Source: Methanobrevibacter olleyae (GTDB lineage Archaea > Methanobacteriota > Methanobacteria > Methanobacteriales > Methanobacteriaceae). Taken from it: a DNA stretch of 61,091 nucleotides. The notes beneath the pieces were generated by a model that ran no database searches, had not been told where the DNA came from, and saw only the letters and a list, made by a program, of their open reading frames with translations. The stretch is taken from NCBI GenBank assembly GCA_015063035.1, contig SUTG01000007.1, positions 1 to 61,091 of the forward strand, in the 5' to 3' direction. Positions within the stretch are counted from its first letter, which is position 1; each line of letters starts with the position of its first letter. The position numbers were made by a program, and so were the translations under genes. Below, one piece after another: positions 36,101 to 47,039 of the stretch.

Positions 36101-39100
36101 CTATATAATTTTAATTATATTTTTAACCGTCAATTTTCCATAAGTTGAATAAATGTAATATTTTCCTTTTTTCAAGTTTTTAAGGTTTACAGTGGCTATT
36201 CCTTTAGAATTGGTCTTTCTTTTATATTTGACAGCCCCTAATTTAAATGTAATGATTTTATTCCTTAGGATTTTGCCTTTGGAATTGACCAATTTGGCTG
36301 TGAATTTAATTGTTTTGGCTTTCTTACTTGAAATGTCTTTTGTAATGAGAGGAATGACCTTTATTTTATTCTTGACTGTAAATCCTTTATAAGTTGCTGA
36401 AACAGTATAGGTTTTAGGCTTCAAGCTAATCTTAAGGCTTGCAATTCCTTTGCTGTTAGTCTTTTTATAATATGTTTTGCCATTTAGTGTGAATTTAACT
36501 GTAACCTTTTTGGCAATTCTTCCATAATTGTCCAAGACTCTAACCTTATAGTATTTGCCTGCACCATAATACATGGTCATGTTCTTGTTTTTATCAATTC
36601 TGGCCAATACCTTAATCTTATGGGTCTTAACTTCAGAAGTCTTTGGATTCTTGACCTTTATAGTATAGCTTCCTGGCTTTAGATGATTAGTGATCTTGAC
36701 TATTCCATTAGCATCTGTCTTTAGCTTATAAGTTTTTCCTCCAAATACGATTGTCACGTATGTGTTCTTTAAAGGATTTGGCTTTTTATCCCGGAATTTC
36801 ACACTGTATTTGGAGTTATAAGTGAAATTGGAATACTTTGGAAGCACAACAGTTGTCTTGATATTGACTTTAGCGGAATTGGAGGATTTCATATAGAGCT
36901 TTTCTCCCTTAAAGGTCACAACCATCTTATAATTGCCCGCCTTTATATTGGTTAATGTTATCTCACCGTTCTTATCTGTTGTGCCGGTATAAGTCTTATC
37001 CAAGACATATTCAATCTTTCTTCCAGCAAGAGGATTTCCGTTCTCATCAATGAGCTTGATCTTATACTTATAGGCATTGCCGTATATTGTTTCAAGATTG
37101 CTTAGAATGATTTGTGTATCATATGTGTCAACGTTGAAAGTGTATGAGTCATTATTGCAATCATATATTGCAGGATAAAGCTCTATTATAAGATTATTAA
37201 GGCCCACTTTCAAGTCTGTTAAGTTGATTGAAGCATTTCCATTGATTGTTTTGGTTGTAAAGTTCCTATATCCGAATAAGAAGAAAATGGTTTCGTTAAC
37301 TGTGTCATTAAGGCTTATGTTTACAAATGCACTATCGAAATAATATGAAATGTTTGTATCCATTGCAAGGTCATATTTGGTAATATTTACAGATGAAGTA
37401 TGTGGAAGAAGAGGTTTATAAGCACAGGATACGAATTCTGCAGATATGTTATGGAATCCTCTCTTAAATATGTAACTAAGTTTTGCAACACCACTGTGAA
37501 CATCCACATAAACAACATCATCCGGTGAGCCTTCATTAGTGAAAATAAATTTAACTTTACCACAATTTACAGGCCTTCCATATTGATTTGTAACATTAAC
37601 TGTGAAATTTACAGGATTGAAGCTTTTTCCATCAACAGTGAGGAAATCCATACTCCATGTACTTGTAGCAGATATATTATTCAATATTGTAAATGCCTTT
37701 ATGCAAGCCACTTGAGACTTGTAAAAGTGATCAGGATAATCATTCCATTCCAATTCATATAAATCTGTCCAGGTTTTACCGTTATAGCTGATGAATGAAA
37801 TGTTTTTCCTATAAAACTGATTGTTTAAGCTTTGTGATTCTGAAATAGGAACTCCTACATCTCCTTTAACCATTATCTTAAAGACAACTTCAAATATGTC
37901 CCCAACATTAAGTTGGATAGGTTCTCTCAAATCTATAGTCCAATATCCTGGATTACTGAATGCAGATTGAACCAATTTCAATGTATTGTTCACATAAATG
38001 GATAATGTATAATTGGTTTCCTTTTCAAAGTAAGTTGAAACTGCAGTCAAATACTCCTCATCAGTTGCAGTGAAGATATTCTTGTACCATATTGTATTTG
38101 TGGTATTGTAGAAGAAATCTGTTTTAGCAATGTCATATTGATAGTTCTTATCAAACTTGATTGTATCATTTAGAATGAATGTAAAGGCATCCCCCCATTT
38201 TCCTAATTCTATAGATGATTTATCATAATATGAAAGATAGTAGTAACCATTGTTACCGTTGCTAGTTCCCCAACTGTTTTTAATAATCCAAGCACCTTTT
38301 CCAGGGGCACCAGGTATTTCTATAGTATCATTCCATCCAACTATTGAAACCGCATGGTTACGGAATGTAACATTATTATAAATATAATACCCAATAGTGC
38401 TATCATATGGCATTGAGATGGATTTTGTATAAACTGGAGTGAAAACAGCCCCATAATCCATAATAGCTCGTTTAATCATATCATTATCAGTATAGCTATC
38501 TCTTTTTAGGTATAATACATTCTGAACATGCATTACGCTAGATAAGACTGGAGATAAAACACTTGCATAATTATACTTGTCATCAGAATCATAAACTGGG
38601 CCTAACCAACTTAAAAGGTATCCTAAAGCCATATCAGGATATCCCCCCTCATTGGTTTCCGCATCCCAGCCGTAAACCGAATAAAGCTCAGCAATGTTTT
38701 TCATGTTTTCTTCTGACAAGTCAAGCTGATCTGCAGGAATGCCAGATGCTTTTAGGATACAGGATTCCAAAGTGGAAATTGTAGCAAAGGCCCAACAATT
38801 ACCCCCTCCCTCTTGTTTCTTTATAGAAGTTACATAACCATTGGATAGGGAACTGTAACTGCTTGGCAAACTTCCATTGCTTAAATTATAAGCATACATT
38901 GTATAGTTATTGTCTTGGATGACGAAATCAAAATTGGAAGTGTTATAGAGATTATTATAATCAGAATCTGAAGCAGTGTTGTTTTCATAGAAATTGTCTA
39001 AACTGCTTTTATTGTTGAAGATATAATATACTGCTCCAGCATATCCAATTGCAGAATTGTTGATAAATGTATTGTTAGTTATTGAAAGGGTTTTAGTGCC

Positions 39101-40081
39101 AGCTACAGAAATACCTGCTCCGTTTTTAGCATGATTAGATAAGAAAGTGGATTTGGAAACATTTAGATTTCCATACATCTGATAAATCACACCACCATCA
39201 TTGCTTGCAGTGTTGTTGATTCCAGTCAAATTGATTATTTTAGAACCGGAATTCAATAATGTTAAAGCACCACCAATACTTGCATTATTATCAATAAATT
39301 CACAATTGGTGATTTCCAGATTGTTTCCAATTGCATAAATGGCTCCACCAATACTTGCAGAATTATTAAAGAATCTGCAATTTGTTATTTTTATTGTGCT
39401 GGAACTAGAATAGATTGCTCCACCATATCTTGCGGAATTCTTATAGAAACTGCAATTATTCAAATAAACTGAATAGGAATTTCCTTTGGAATAAATAGAT
39501 CCACCACATTGATCCCTACCTAGACCTACTTGTCCATCTCCATTAGTGAAAATTACATTTGAAGCGTTTAATTTGCCGTAATTATAAATTTCAGCACCAT
39601 CTAAAGTGACATTTATAAGAGTAAAAGTTCCATATACCTTAAAAGCATCCCTCGTCAAATTCTTAAGGATTGTCTGGCTAGCATCTTGCCCAATAATCTT
39701 AACATTATTGAAACTCTGAGACAAATTAACATTATAAACTCCATTTGCTAAATGAATCACAGAATCATTTTTTATTATTAATCTATCAGAGGCATTTAAA
39801 CTATTAAAATAATAATCCGCAGAAAGAATGTCATTATCTGATACGCTGCTATCAAGAATATCCTCTTCATCATTCGCAGAATCTAGTGAGATATCATCAT
39901 CTATAGAATCCAATGAATCCTCTTTATCTTCTACAGATTCTGCAAGATTCAAGGAATTGTCTGAGAAAATACTCTCATCCATTGAATATGCATCAGCATC
40001 TGCTGCAAATGATGTTGGAATAACGATTAAAGAAAGGAAAATCATCAAACAAACAAGAAGTTTATAATGAGTTTTATGCAT
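36101..40081 (-). CDS. Adhesin-like protein with papain-family peptidase (paralogue)
   Basis: A 1326-aa paralogue of the downstream gene, with the same domain order but fewer Ig-like repeats. Signal peptide 1-27, beta-helix GGAIY repeats (about 110-370), papain-type peptidase (about 410-625) with Gln423, Cys429, His576 and Asn602, a lectin-like domain (about 640-810), then Ig-like domains and a Lys-rich end. The central peptidase and lectin blocks are clearly alike between the two, so they arose by tandem duplication. The start is ATG 40081 with GGAGAATAAAA upstream. Confidence 0.87.
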   Translation of the reverse strand: MHKTHYKLLVCLMIFLSLIVIPTSFAADADAYSMDESIFSDNSLNLAESVEDKEDSLDSIDDDISLDSANDEEDILDSSVSDNDILSADYYFNSLNASDRLIIKNDSVIHLANGVYNVNLSQSFNNVKIIGQDASQTILKNLTRDAFKVYGTFTLINVTLDGAEIYNYGKLNASNVIFTNGDGQVGLGRDQCGGSIYSKGNSYSVYLNNCSFYKNSARYGGAIYSSSSTIKITNCRFFNNSASIGGAIYAIGNNLEITNCEFIDNNASIGGALTLLNSGSKIINLTGINNTASNDGGVIYQMYGNLNVSKSTFLSNHAKNGAGISVAGTKTLSITNNTFINNSAIGYAGAVYYIFNNKSSLDNFYENNTASDSDYNNLYNTSNFDFVIQDNNYTMYAYNLSNGSLPSSYSSLSNGYVTSIKKQEGGGNCWAFATISTLESCILKASGIPADQLDLSEENMKNIAELYSVYGWDAETNEGGYPDMALGYLLSWLGPVYDSDDKYNYASVLSPVLSSVMHVQNVLYLKRDSYTDNDMIKRAIMDYGAVFTPVYTKSISMPYDSTIGYYIYNNVTFRNHAVSIVGWNDTIEIPGAPGKGAWIIKNSWGTSNGNNGYYYLSYYDKSSIELGKWGDAFTFILNDTIKFDKNYQYDIAKTDFFYNTTNTIWYKNIFTATDEEYLTAVSTYFEKETNYTLSIYVNNTLKLVQSAFSNPGYWTIDLREPIQLNVGDIFEVVFKIMVKGDVGVPISESQSLNNQFYRKNISFISYNGKTWTDLYELEWNDYPDHFYKSQVACIKAFTILNNISATSTWSMDFLTVDGKSFNPVNFTVNVTNQYGRPVNCGKVKFIFTNEGSPDDVVYVDVHSGVAKLSYIFKRGFHNISAEFVSCAYKPLLPHTSSVNITKYDLAMDTNISYYFDSAFVNISLNDTVNETIFFLFGYRNFTTKTINGNASINLTDLKVGLNNLIIELYPAIYDCNNDSYTFNVDTYDTQIILSNLETIYGNAYKYKIKLIDENGNPLAGRKIEYVLDKTYTGTTDKNGEITLTNIKAGNYKMVVTFKGEKLYMKSSNSAKVNIKTTVVLPKYSNFTYNSKYSVKFRDKKPNPLKNTYVTIVFGGKTYKLKTDANGIVKITNHLKPGSYTIKVKNPKTSEVKTHKIKVLARIDKNKNMTMYYGAGKYYKVRVLDNYGRIAKKVTVKFTLNGKTYYKKTNSKGIASLKISLKPKTYTVSATYKGFTVKNKIKVIPLITKDISSKKAKTIKFTAKLVNSKGKILRNKIITFKLGAVKYKRKTNSKGIATVNLKNLKKGKYYIYSTYGKLTVKNIIKII

Positions 40082-40259
40082 TTTTATTCTCCAATAATTT
40101 ATTATATTAATACTATATTTTTTATTATATAAATAATAAATAGAAAAAAATTGAAAAAATATGCTAAAAAAATGAACAAAAATTACTAAAAAAATTGAAA
40201 AAGAAGATAAAAAAAGAAGATAAAAGAAGTAATAAAAAATAAAAAAAGAATTTTAAGGA

Positions 40260-40625
40260 TTAACCTATCCTTGTTTCATTGATAGGACCATTTGAAGACC
40301 AGTAAGCTTCATATATTCCAGGATCATACTGACCTCCAGATGTGGAAAATACTGAACGGTAAATAGGGTCTCCATACTCATCATACAAACCGGTTTCATA
40401 ATCCTTTTGCCAATCGTCATAATGCTTAGCTGGTTTGGAATCAGAATCCATATATGCCTTTTTTATCTGGGAGCTGTTGTCCTCGCTTACATCAGACAAG
40501 TTCAAATCGCTATTATCAGACATGGCTTTTGAATTATTGGAGTTCATAATGTAAAATGCTCCAAGAAAAATGCCTAAAACGACTATTACAGTTAAACATA
40601 TTATTAAAACTTTCTTAGTTTCCAT
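40260..40625 (-). CDS. Small membrane-anchored protein, unknown function
   Basis: A 121-aa protein with one N-terminal membrane helix (about residues 4-27) and an acidic, Tyr-rich outward domain with DEYGDPIY and GGQYDPGIYEAYW-type segments. No known domain. The start is ATG 40625 because GGGTGATTTTG lies directly before it. It lies upstream of the papain-type adhesin pair on the same strand and may belong to the same surface group. Confidence 0.72.
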   Translation of the reverse strand: METKKVLIICLTVIVVLGIFLGAFYIMNSNNSKAMSDNSDLNLSDVSEDNSSQIKKAYMDSDSKPAKHYDDWQKDYETGLYDEYGDPIYRSVFSTSGGQYDPGIYEAYWSSNGPINETRIG

Positions 40626-40732
40626 CAAAATCACCCGCCTTTAAAGATGAAATTCAATTTAAAAATAAAATAATAAAAATAAGAAAAAAATAAAAAAAGT
40701 AAAAAAGTTAAGAAACAAGCGAATAGAATTAT

Positions 40733-41611
40733 TTACTTGTAAATCATAGTTCCGATACCCTCTTTTGTAAAGATTTCAAGAAGCAAAGTATGTTTGATTC
40801 TTCCATCCAATATGTGTGCTGATTTGACTCCATTGTTTAAGGCCTCAACACAGGTTTCAATCTTAGGAATCATTCCTCCAGATATTATTCCCTCTTCTAC
40901 AAGAGCAGGAATCTCATCCACATGAATTCTTTGAATTAAGGTTGAAGGATCGCTTGGGTCTCTTAAGACACCTGGAACGTCAGTTAAAATGATTAGCTTT
41001 TCTGCATCCATTTCACCAGCTATTGCACCAGCTACAGTGTCTGCATTAAGGTTCAATGTAGTTCCGTCTTCAGCGATTCCAATAGGGGAAACAACAGGAA
41101 TGAAGTCATTTTCAGTGTACATTTCAAGTATTTCAGGATTGATTCTTTTGATTTCACCAACCAAACCTAAATCAATCTCCTCGATTTCACCGGTTTCCTC
41201 ATCCTTTATCTTATGAATCTTTTTGCATGCTTCAATAAGCTTATTGTCCTTACCAGACAATCCAGCGCCTTTACCGTCATGCAAGCAGATTTGGGATACG
41301 ATATCTGTGTTGATGTTACCTACAAGAACCATTTTCACAATGCTCATGGTTTCCTCATCAGTTACCCTTAATCCCTTGATGAATTTAGGTTCCTTTCCTA
41401 ATTTCTTCATGGATCTGGTAATTTCAGGACCTCCTCCATGAACGACTATAGGTTTCATTCCAACATATTTCAATAATACAGTATCTCGTGCTGTAGAAGC
41501 CATTGCCTCATCATCCACCATGGCATGGCCTCCGTACTTAATCATGACCTTTTTATTGTAAAACTGTTTAATGTAAGGTAGCGCCTCTACCAAAATATTT
41601 ACTCTTTCCAT
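40733..41611 (-). CDS. argB: Acetylglutamate kinase
   Basis: A 292-aa cytosolic enzyme that phosphorylates N-acetylglutamate, the second step of arginine synthesis. It has MIKYGGHAM at the nucleotide end, VVHGGGPEI for substrate binding, [13 protein letters not shown], and DVPGVL with the catalytic region [10 protein letters not shown]. Length and motifs fit ArgB of methanogens. The start is ATG 41611 with GTGATTG upstream; a GTG at 41620 is part of that site. argJ, the previous step in the same pathway, lies at 49.9-51.1 kb. Confidence 0.94.
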   Translation of the reverse strand: MERVNILVEALPYIKQFYNKKVMIKYGGHAMVDDEAMASTARDTVLLKYVGMKPIVVHGGGPEITRSMKKLGKEPKFIKGLRVTDEETMSIVKMVLVGNINTDIVSQICLHDGKGAGLSGKDNKLIEACKKIHKIKDEETGEIEEIDLGLVGEIKRINPEILEMYTENDFIPVVSPIGIAEDGTTLNLNADTVAGAIAGEMDAEKLIILTDVPGVLRDPSDPSTLIQRIHVDEIPALVEEGIISGGMIPKIETCVEALNNGVKSAHILDGRIKHTLLLEIFTKEGIGTMIYK

Positions 41612-42130
41612 TTCAATCACATAAATAAATCAATAAACATAAGTTTTTTTAAAAGCTTTTAAGAATTATCTTAATTTATTTTAAAATTTTTCTAAAAATA
41701 AATTCTTAATTAAATATCAATTGTTAAGTTTGTTTATAATACTATATAAAAATTTCAATTGAATAAGAAGATTAGAATAACCGAATTATAATCATTTCAT
41801 AAATTATTAAATCATTATAAAATTGATATGACTTCGTAAATTTCAATTTAAAGACCATATTATAATTAAAATTAAAAAATAAACTTGAATAATGCTTAAA
41901 TTTAAATATATCCTATTTTAAATTAAAAATTAACTTAGTATTAAAAGGAAATCAGTTTATATTAGAAATAAACTATTTATAACAAATAGTTTACAAAATA
42001 AAAAGATTTATAATTAGTTTACCATATTTGAATAATATTTTTCTAATTTGAATCAATTTGCTTTTCAAATCACTGATTTCACTTTAAATCCATTTTCTAA
42101 AGCTAAGTTAAAAAAAATAGGAGAAAAACA
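41612..42130. other. Divergent spacer between argB and the C39-like peptidase
   Basis: About 520 nt of AT-rich DNA with no gene. TATA-like TATAATACTATATAAAA (about 41737-41753) and TAACAAATAG repeats near 41979-41995 are visible. No clear operator was found. Confidence 0.5.
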
Positions 42131-43069
42131 ATGTTGAAAATAAACAGAAGCATTTTAATCATATGCATTGTATCCTTATTTTTAATAATCGGTCAAATAT
42201 CTGCAAGCGATACCGATTCAATGGAAATTAATGATACAATCAATACGGATTTAAGTTTAGAACAATTGAATGATTCAAATATTGACAATTTTGAATCTGA
42301 GGAATTAGAAAAGACAAAGACTGAAGGAGAATCTATAGATGAAACAGTTGAAGAAAAGCAGAAGGACACAACAGGAGTTGTTATGGCAAATGACAATTAC
42401 AGCTGCGGACCTGCATCTCTTGCCACTGCATTAAACAGATATGGGCTTGATCTCAACTTAAATGAAGTGTCCAAACATACAAACACCAGCTTGAACGGAA
42501 CAAGCATGCAATCATTGATCGATGCTGCAAAATTCTATGGCTTCAGCGCTTATGGAGTTGAAGTCGATGCCAAAGGCCTTAAGGAAAACAACATAGTTCA
42601 CTTAAACGTCAATGGATGTGAGCATTGGACTGTAATCAGCAAAGTTACAGACACACATATATTTTTAGCTGATTCAACGGAAGGAAACATTAATTTCACT
42701 ATTGAAGAGTTCAATTCATACTTTTCCAATAAATCCATAATTTTATCCAACAATAGTCAAAATGACTTGAAAAATGGCTTGATTTCTAATCAAATCACCA
42801 TCTTAAACAAAGACCAATGCTTGAAAATTTCTGGAAAAGGTTTGAAGAAGAAGCTGGTTGGTTATAGAATAGTTTGGAAATACGGTTGGAGGCAAAAGTA
42901 CGGTTGGGTTTTAAGGCCTAAAGTTGTTGGAGGCCATGTATCATTTTCTCAATGGGAATATGTTAAGGCATATCATGCCGTTTGGGGAAAATACAAAGTC
43001 AAAGAGCCTATTTACAAGTATTATTATGTATCTGATGAAAGATTGACAAGCGCTAAAATCAAAAAGTAA
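42131..43069 (+). CDS. Secreted C39-like cysteine peptidase domain protein
   Basis: A 312-aa protein with a signal peptide (about 1-26), an acidic linker (30-80) and a C39-like peptidase domain (about 83-200). The catalytic residues are visible: Cys92 in NYSCGPASLA, His165 in GCEHWTVI, and Asp181 in LADSTEG. The basic, Tyr/Trp-rich tail (about 225-312) could bind the wall. C39 peptidases in bacteria trim leaders of exported peptides; here it probably works outside the cell on wall or adhesin proteins. GGAGAAAAACA precedes the ATG. A small membrane protein follows after about 40 nt. Confidence 0.8.
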   Translation: MLKINRSILIICIVSLFLIIGQISASDTDSMEINDTINTDLSLEQLNDSNIDNFESEELEKTKTEGESIDETVEEKQKDTTGVVMANDNYSCGPASLATALNRYGLDLNLNEVSKHTNTSLNGTSMQSLIDAAKFYGFSAYGVEVDAKGLKENNIVHLNVNGCEHWTVISKVTDTHIFLADSTEGNINFTIEEFNSYFSNKSIILSNNSQNDLKNGLISNQITILNKDQCLKISGKGLKKKLVGYRIVWKYGWRQKYGWVLRPKVVGGHVSFSQWEYVKAYHAVWGKYKVKEPIYKYYYVSDERLTSAKIKK

Positions 43070-43110
43070 ATTTATTAAAAAAACAATAAAGAATATTAAG
43101 GAGATTAATC

Positions 43111-43494
43111 ATGGATAAGAAAATTACAGTAATCATGATTGCAATAATCGTTGCGGTACTTGCCATTGGAGCATTTTTTGCACTTTCCAACACTTTCATT
43201 CCAGAAAGTTCAAGATTTACCGATTTGTTTGATTATTCCATAGAACCGACAACAAGCTGGAATTCCGAGAAGAATGAGTTTTCATTCAGTCAAATCATAA
43301 AGTCCGTTAATGGAAAGGACTATAAAGACATTGACATCAAGGTAAATTTCTATAAGGGAAATGATCCTTTAGGCAGTTATGACTCTAAAATAGACAGCAC
43401 TAAATATGGCAAATTCAAGCTTAATTTCACAAAAGAACTTTCTGAGGAGCCTGATGCATTTTATTATGATGTGGTGAGTGCAACTGAAGTCTGA
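43111..43494 (+). CDS. Small membrane-anchored protein, unknown function
   Basis: A 127-aa protein with one N-terminal helix (about residues 5-26) and a beta-rich outward domain (about 45-127) that looks like a short Ig-like or FxLYD-type domain. AAGGAGATTAATC lies before the ATG. It follows the C39-like peptidase by about 40 nt and is probably in the same operon. No function is assigned. Confidence 0.7.
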   Translation: MDKKITVIMIAIIVAVLAIGAFFALSNTFIPESSRFTDLFDYSIEPTTSWNSEKNEFSFSQIIKSVNGKDYKDIDIKVNFYKGNDPLGSYDSKIDSTKYGKFKLNFTKELSEEPDAFYYDVVSATEV

Positions 43495-43904
43495 ATCTAA
43501 TTTAATCAATTACTATTTTTAAAAATAAATGGAATAAACTAATTTTGATTTATTCTATTTATTACTATTTTTTCTTTTTTTATAAAATATTAATTAGAAT
43601 ATGTAATGGAAGAATACATCAAATGAAAAATAATGATTAGATACCATTTAATTAAAGTAACCTTCTTTTAAATTAATAAAGATTAATAATACTTATCAAA
43701 TAATTAATTGTCTATTTAATTAAATTGAATGAAATTTATTAGCAAAATTTTCTATAAAAAAATAAAGTAACATAAAATAGTAAAAAAATGATCTTTAAAA
43801 ATAGTTAAAAATAGTACAAAAAAGAATTAAAGAATAAAAAATAAAAAAAGATAATTTAAAAAAAATAAAAAAGTAGAAGAAATAAATTCTTCTAAATAAA
43901 ATTT
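43495..43904. other. Convergent spacer, small membrane protein and 912-aa adhesin
   Basis: About 410 nt without a gene. A plus-strand T-rich terminator-like tract lies at 43545-43582 (ATTACTATTTTTTCTTTTTT and on), and an A-rich stretch at 43820-43870 would be U-rich in the adhesin transcript. Confidence 0.55.
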
Positions 43905-46643
43905 CTATTTTTTACGTCCGAAAGAGACAGTTGAAACTAAGCTTAATAAAGCAACAACTACTAAAGCAATTGGGTTACCAGCTGCAGGAGTTACAGGAAC
44001 AGTTTTTTCAGCTGCAGGAGTAGAAGGTTCTTCTTCAGGCTCATCTACAGGTTCCTCAGGTTCCTCAGGTTGGGTTACAGTAATCTGAATAGTAGTACTG
44101 GATGGATTATAATATTCATTTCCTAAATAATCAATAGTAGCTTCAGTACTTTCATCAGGCAATTCCACATCTTTGAATTTAGCTTTACCGTCTTTTACTT
44201 CAGCAGTGTATTCTTTACCATTTACTTTCAATACTGCAGTACCGTTTTTAACTGGGTTACCGTTTTGATCAACGATATCAGCGGTAATGTCCATTTTGTC
44301 ACCTGGTTGACCTGAAACATCCTGACTTTCAGTAGTGGTGTCTAATGGCATTACAACTACATCAGATTCATTTTCTGCTTCATTGTAATAATCAGTACCA
44401 CTGTATTCTGCTTTAGAAGGATATGTTCCTGGTTCACCAAGAGTGATTCCGCTAAAGGTAGCTTTAGCGTCATGAACTTCTTCAGTGAGAGTTTGAGCAG
44501 TAGCCATCAATTTATCGGAAAGCTTAGTACCCCAATCAATGGTTAAAGTAATAGTCCCTTCATTTACCAATTCACCAAACTCATCAACCACTTCAACAAC
44601 AATATCAACCACAGCACCTGTGTAATTAATTACTTCAGGAAGAGTAACAATTACATCTACTTTCTGAACAGTTAAATTAAGTTGTCCAACAGATGGGTTG
44701 TAATAGTCATTACCCTCATAATTCACATCATAAGTGTAATTACCAGGATTTGGTAAAATAATATCAAAAGTAACTTTACCATCTTTTACTTCATCAGTGT
44801 AAGTAGTACCATCAACAGTAACAGTCAAAGTACCATTTTGAACAGGGTTATTGTTCTGATCGGTAACAGTAAATTCAACAGTGACTTTATCACCAGGTTT
44901 ACCAGTCTCAGATGCATTAGAAACGGTAGTATTTAATGCTAAAATATGTAATTTTGATTCAGCACTGGAAGGAAGATAATCATTGATACCTTCTTCATGT
45001 TTGTTATAACTGTATCTTGAATATTCTACTTTATAAGTGAAATCACCAGGATTTTCAAGTTTAACATCCTTAAATACAGCTTTACCATTTTCTACATCAA
45101 CAGTCTGAGTATAAGTGTTGCCATCACCATAAACAATAGTTAAAGTAGCAGTACCACCATTTGGATCATCTACTATAAATACTTCTGATTTAATGTTAGC
45201 AGTTATGTCAATGACTTCCTCAACATAATCGGTAATCTCTTCAAGCTCAACACTGGTTTCAATGTCATAAACAGCATTTACATAAACCACTACAGTTTTA
45301 CCTGCAAAGTCAGCATAGACCACACTAAACTCATCATCTGGGTTAAATTTTTCTAGAGTATCCTCCATTTCCCAGTATAAGAATTTAGCTCCATTAGGAT
45401 AATCTGCAGGTTCCTTGAAAGTATGTGTAAAATCGACACCATAGTTATTTGTACTGTTCCAACTACCAGAACCATGACCAAATTCATCATTATAGATTAA
45501 TGTGAAATTACCTATAACCTCTTCATTATATACTGCAGTATAAACTACATCATAATCGGTTCCATTAGGTTTTAAAGTTCTTTCATAACTTTCTGGATCA
45601 GTAATTGGTACACCTTCAGGGTCTAAAAGATGTTTAAATGTGTAATGGACCCCATTAGCATCATATGTCTTATATCTGTCTATATCATCTTCAAACATAG
45701 CGTAACGAATAATCCATGTAACACCAGGGTCAATTTTGTTAGTTAATTCAGAATTGACATCATTACCATTTACATCTTTTAAACCAACTACTTTAACAGC
45801 GATATTAGATGGATTTCCTTTAGCCTTATAGATTGCCTTATAAGTTACAGTGTAATTCTCTCCAGTATATCCATGGTTATAACTTTTAGTGGAATCTACC
45901 ACATTACCGTCACCATCTTCCCAATGATCTAAGTAATACTCATAACCATCAAGAGTGTATCCCTTATATGTTTTATTCAGATTGGTAAAATTATTTTTAG
46001 ATACAAATACTTCATAAAAAGAACCAGGGTATGGTATATTATAGGTTTCAGTTATATTTACATCATCACCAGAACTGTCTTTAACGATATAAGAAATATT
46101 TACAAAAGTATCATCATAAGTTTCATACTGAGCAGTTAATACAACTGTATAATTATATCCAGTAGCTAAAAATACCTGATCACAGCCTCTAGCTTGTTTA
46201 AAAATTTCACCAGTAACACTATTTTCCCAGTATGTAGTGAAATTATAATTCAAACCATTATATTGGAATCTATTAGCCGGAGGTTTATTATTTAAAAGAT
46301 TGGAATAAGAGATTGTTAAATTTCTATTAGCAGCAACCTTTTTTGATAATGATTGATTGACCACTTCCACTGGACCGTCTTCAGTAATATATGAAAACTT
46401 AACAGTAATATAACTGCTTCCATCAGGATTTTGAGCAGGTTCATCCTCTGTTAAAATATCTGTTTCCTGAGCGCTTTCAACTTGAGCGCTTTCAACATCA
46501 CTGACTGTCTCTTCGGATAAATCAATATCCTCTTGTTCTGCACTGACTACATCATCAACATCTGCAGCTGCAACAGTACTTACAGACACTAATGCTAAAA
46601 TAATCAATGCGACAAATAAAACACGAGTTTTCAACTTATCCAT
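43905..46643 (-). CDS. Adhesin-like protein with Ig-like repeats and C-terminal anchor
   Basis: A 912-aa exported protein with a signal peptide (1-28), an acidic linker, four related blocks of about 90 residues at about 70-450 that read like InlB/Flg_new-type repeats, then four Ig-like domains (about 460-870) containing the recurring phrases DQNGNPVKNGT and EVKDGKAKF. The end is a Pro/Glu linker and PVTPAAGNPIALVVVALL followed by SFGRKK: a hydrophobic helix and a basic tail, like a sorting or anchoring signal. The start is ATG 46643 with GGTGAATTAAAT upstream. Its partner is unknown. Confidence 0.82.
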   Translation of the reverse strand: MDKLKTRVLFVALIILALVSVSTVAAADVDDVVSAEQEDIDLSEETVSDVESAQVESAQETDILTEDEPAQNPDGSSYITVKFSYITEDGPVEVVNQSLSKKVAANRNLTISYSNLLNNKPPANRFQYNGLNYNFTTYWENSVTGEIFKQARGCDQVFLATGYNYTVVLTAQYETYDDTFVNISYIVKDSSGDDVNITETYNIPYPGSFYEVFVSKNNFTNLNKTYKGYTLDGYEYYLDHWEDGDGNVVDSTKSYNHGYTGENYTVTYKAIYKAKGNPSNIAVKVVGLKDVNGNDVNSELTNKIDPGVTWIIRYAMFEDDIDRYKTYDANGVHYTFKHLLDPEGVPITDPESYERTLKPNGTDYDVVYTAVYNEEVIGNFTLIYNDEFGHGSGSWNSTNNYGVDFTHTFKEPADYPNGAKFLYWEMEDTLEKFNPDDEFSVVYADFAGKTVVVYVNAVYDIETSVELEEITDYVEEVIDITANIKSEVFIVDDPNGGTATLTIVYGDGNTYTQTVDVENGKAVFKDVKLENPGDFTYKVEYSRYSYNKHEEGINDYLPSSAESKLHILALNTTVSNASETGKPGDKVTVEFTVTDQNNNPVQNGTLTVTVDGTTYTDEVKDGKVTFDIILPNPGNYTYDVNYEGNDYYNPSVGQLNLTVQKVDVIVTLPEVINYTGAVVDIVVEVVDEFGELVNEGTITLTIDWGTKLSDKLMATAQTLTEEVHDAKATFSGITLGEPGTYPSKAEYSGTDYYNEAENESDVVVMPLDTTTESQDVSGQPGDKMDITADIVDQNGNPVKNGTAVLKVNGKEYTAEVKDGKAKFKDVELPDESTEATIDYLGNEYYNPSSTTIQITVTQPEEPEEPVDEPEEEPSTPAAEKTVPVTPAAGNPIALVVVALLSLVSTVSFGRKK

Positions 46644-47039
46644 ATTTAATTCACCATAATTTTTTCACTATGAAATATCTTCCATAAAAATAAATTAAGT
46701 TACAATTTATTTAGATGAAAAACACCCCAAAAATTTCATCATATGTAACTTTTAGAGAAAAAATATGCTCATCTTAATCTAAAAAAATCAAATATCAGGA
46801 TTTTTAGATAAAATGAATCACATCTTTAAATCATAATAAAAATTTATTAGAAATTTGTTATATTCCAATAACATAAAAAAAAGCTTAACCTTCACTAGAT
46901 TAAACCCCGTTACATATAATATATATTTAGTAAATAAGTTATATATAAAAGTTATGAAAAAATCAAATAAATTAAGTATACTATTACTATTAAACAATGC
47001 CAAAAAGTTTGAAAAATTAATAAAATAAAAATAAGAAAG
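46644..47039. other. Spacer upstream of the 912-aa adhesin
   Basis: About 395 nt. The adhesin promoter must lie here; AATATATATTTAG (around 46918) is a TATA-like candidate, though far from the start. An open frame of 61 residues at 46818-47003 has no ribosome binding site and is not counted. Confidence 0.5.

Noticed and set aside
46818-47003. 61-residue frame upstream of the 912-aa adhesin
   Set aside because: No ribosome binding site, composition follows the AT-rich spacer, and it lies where promoter DNA is expected.
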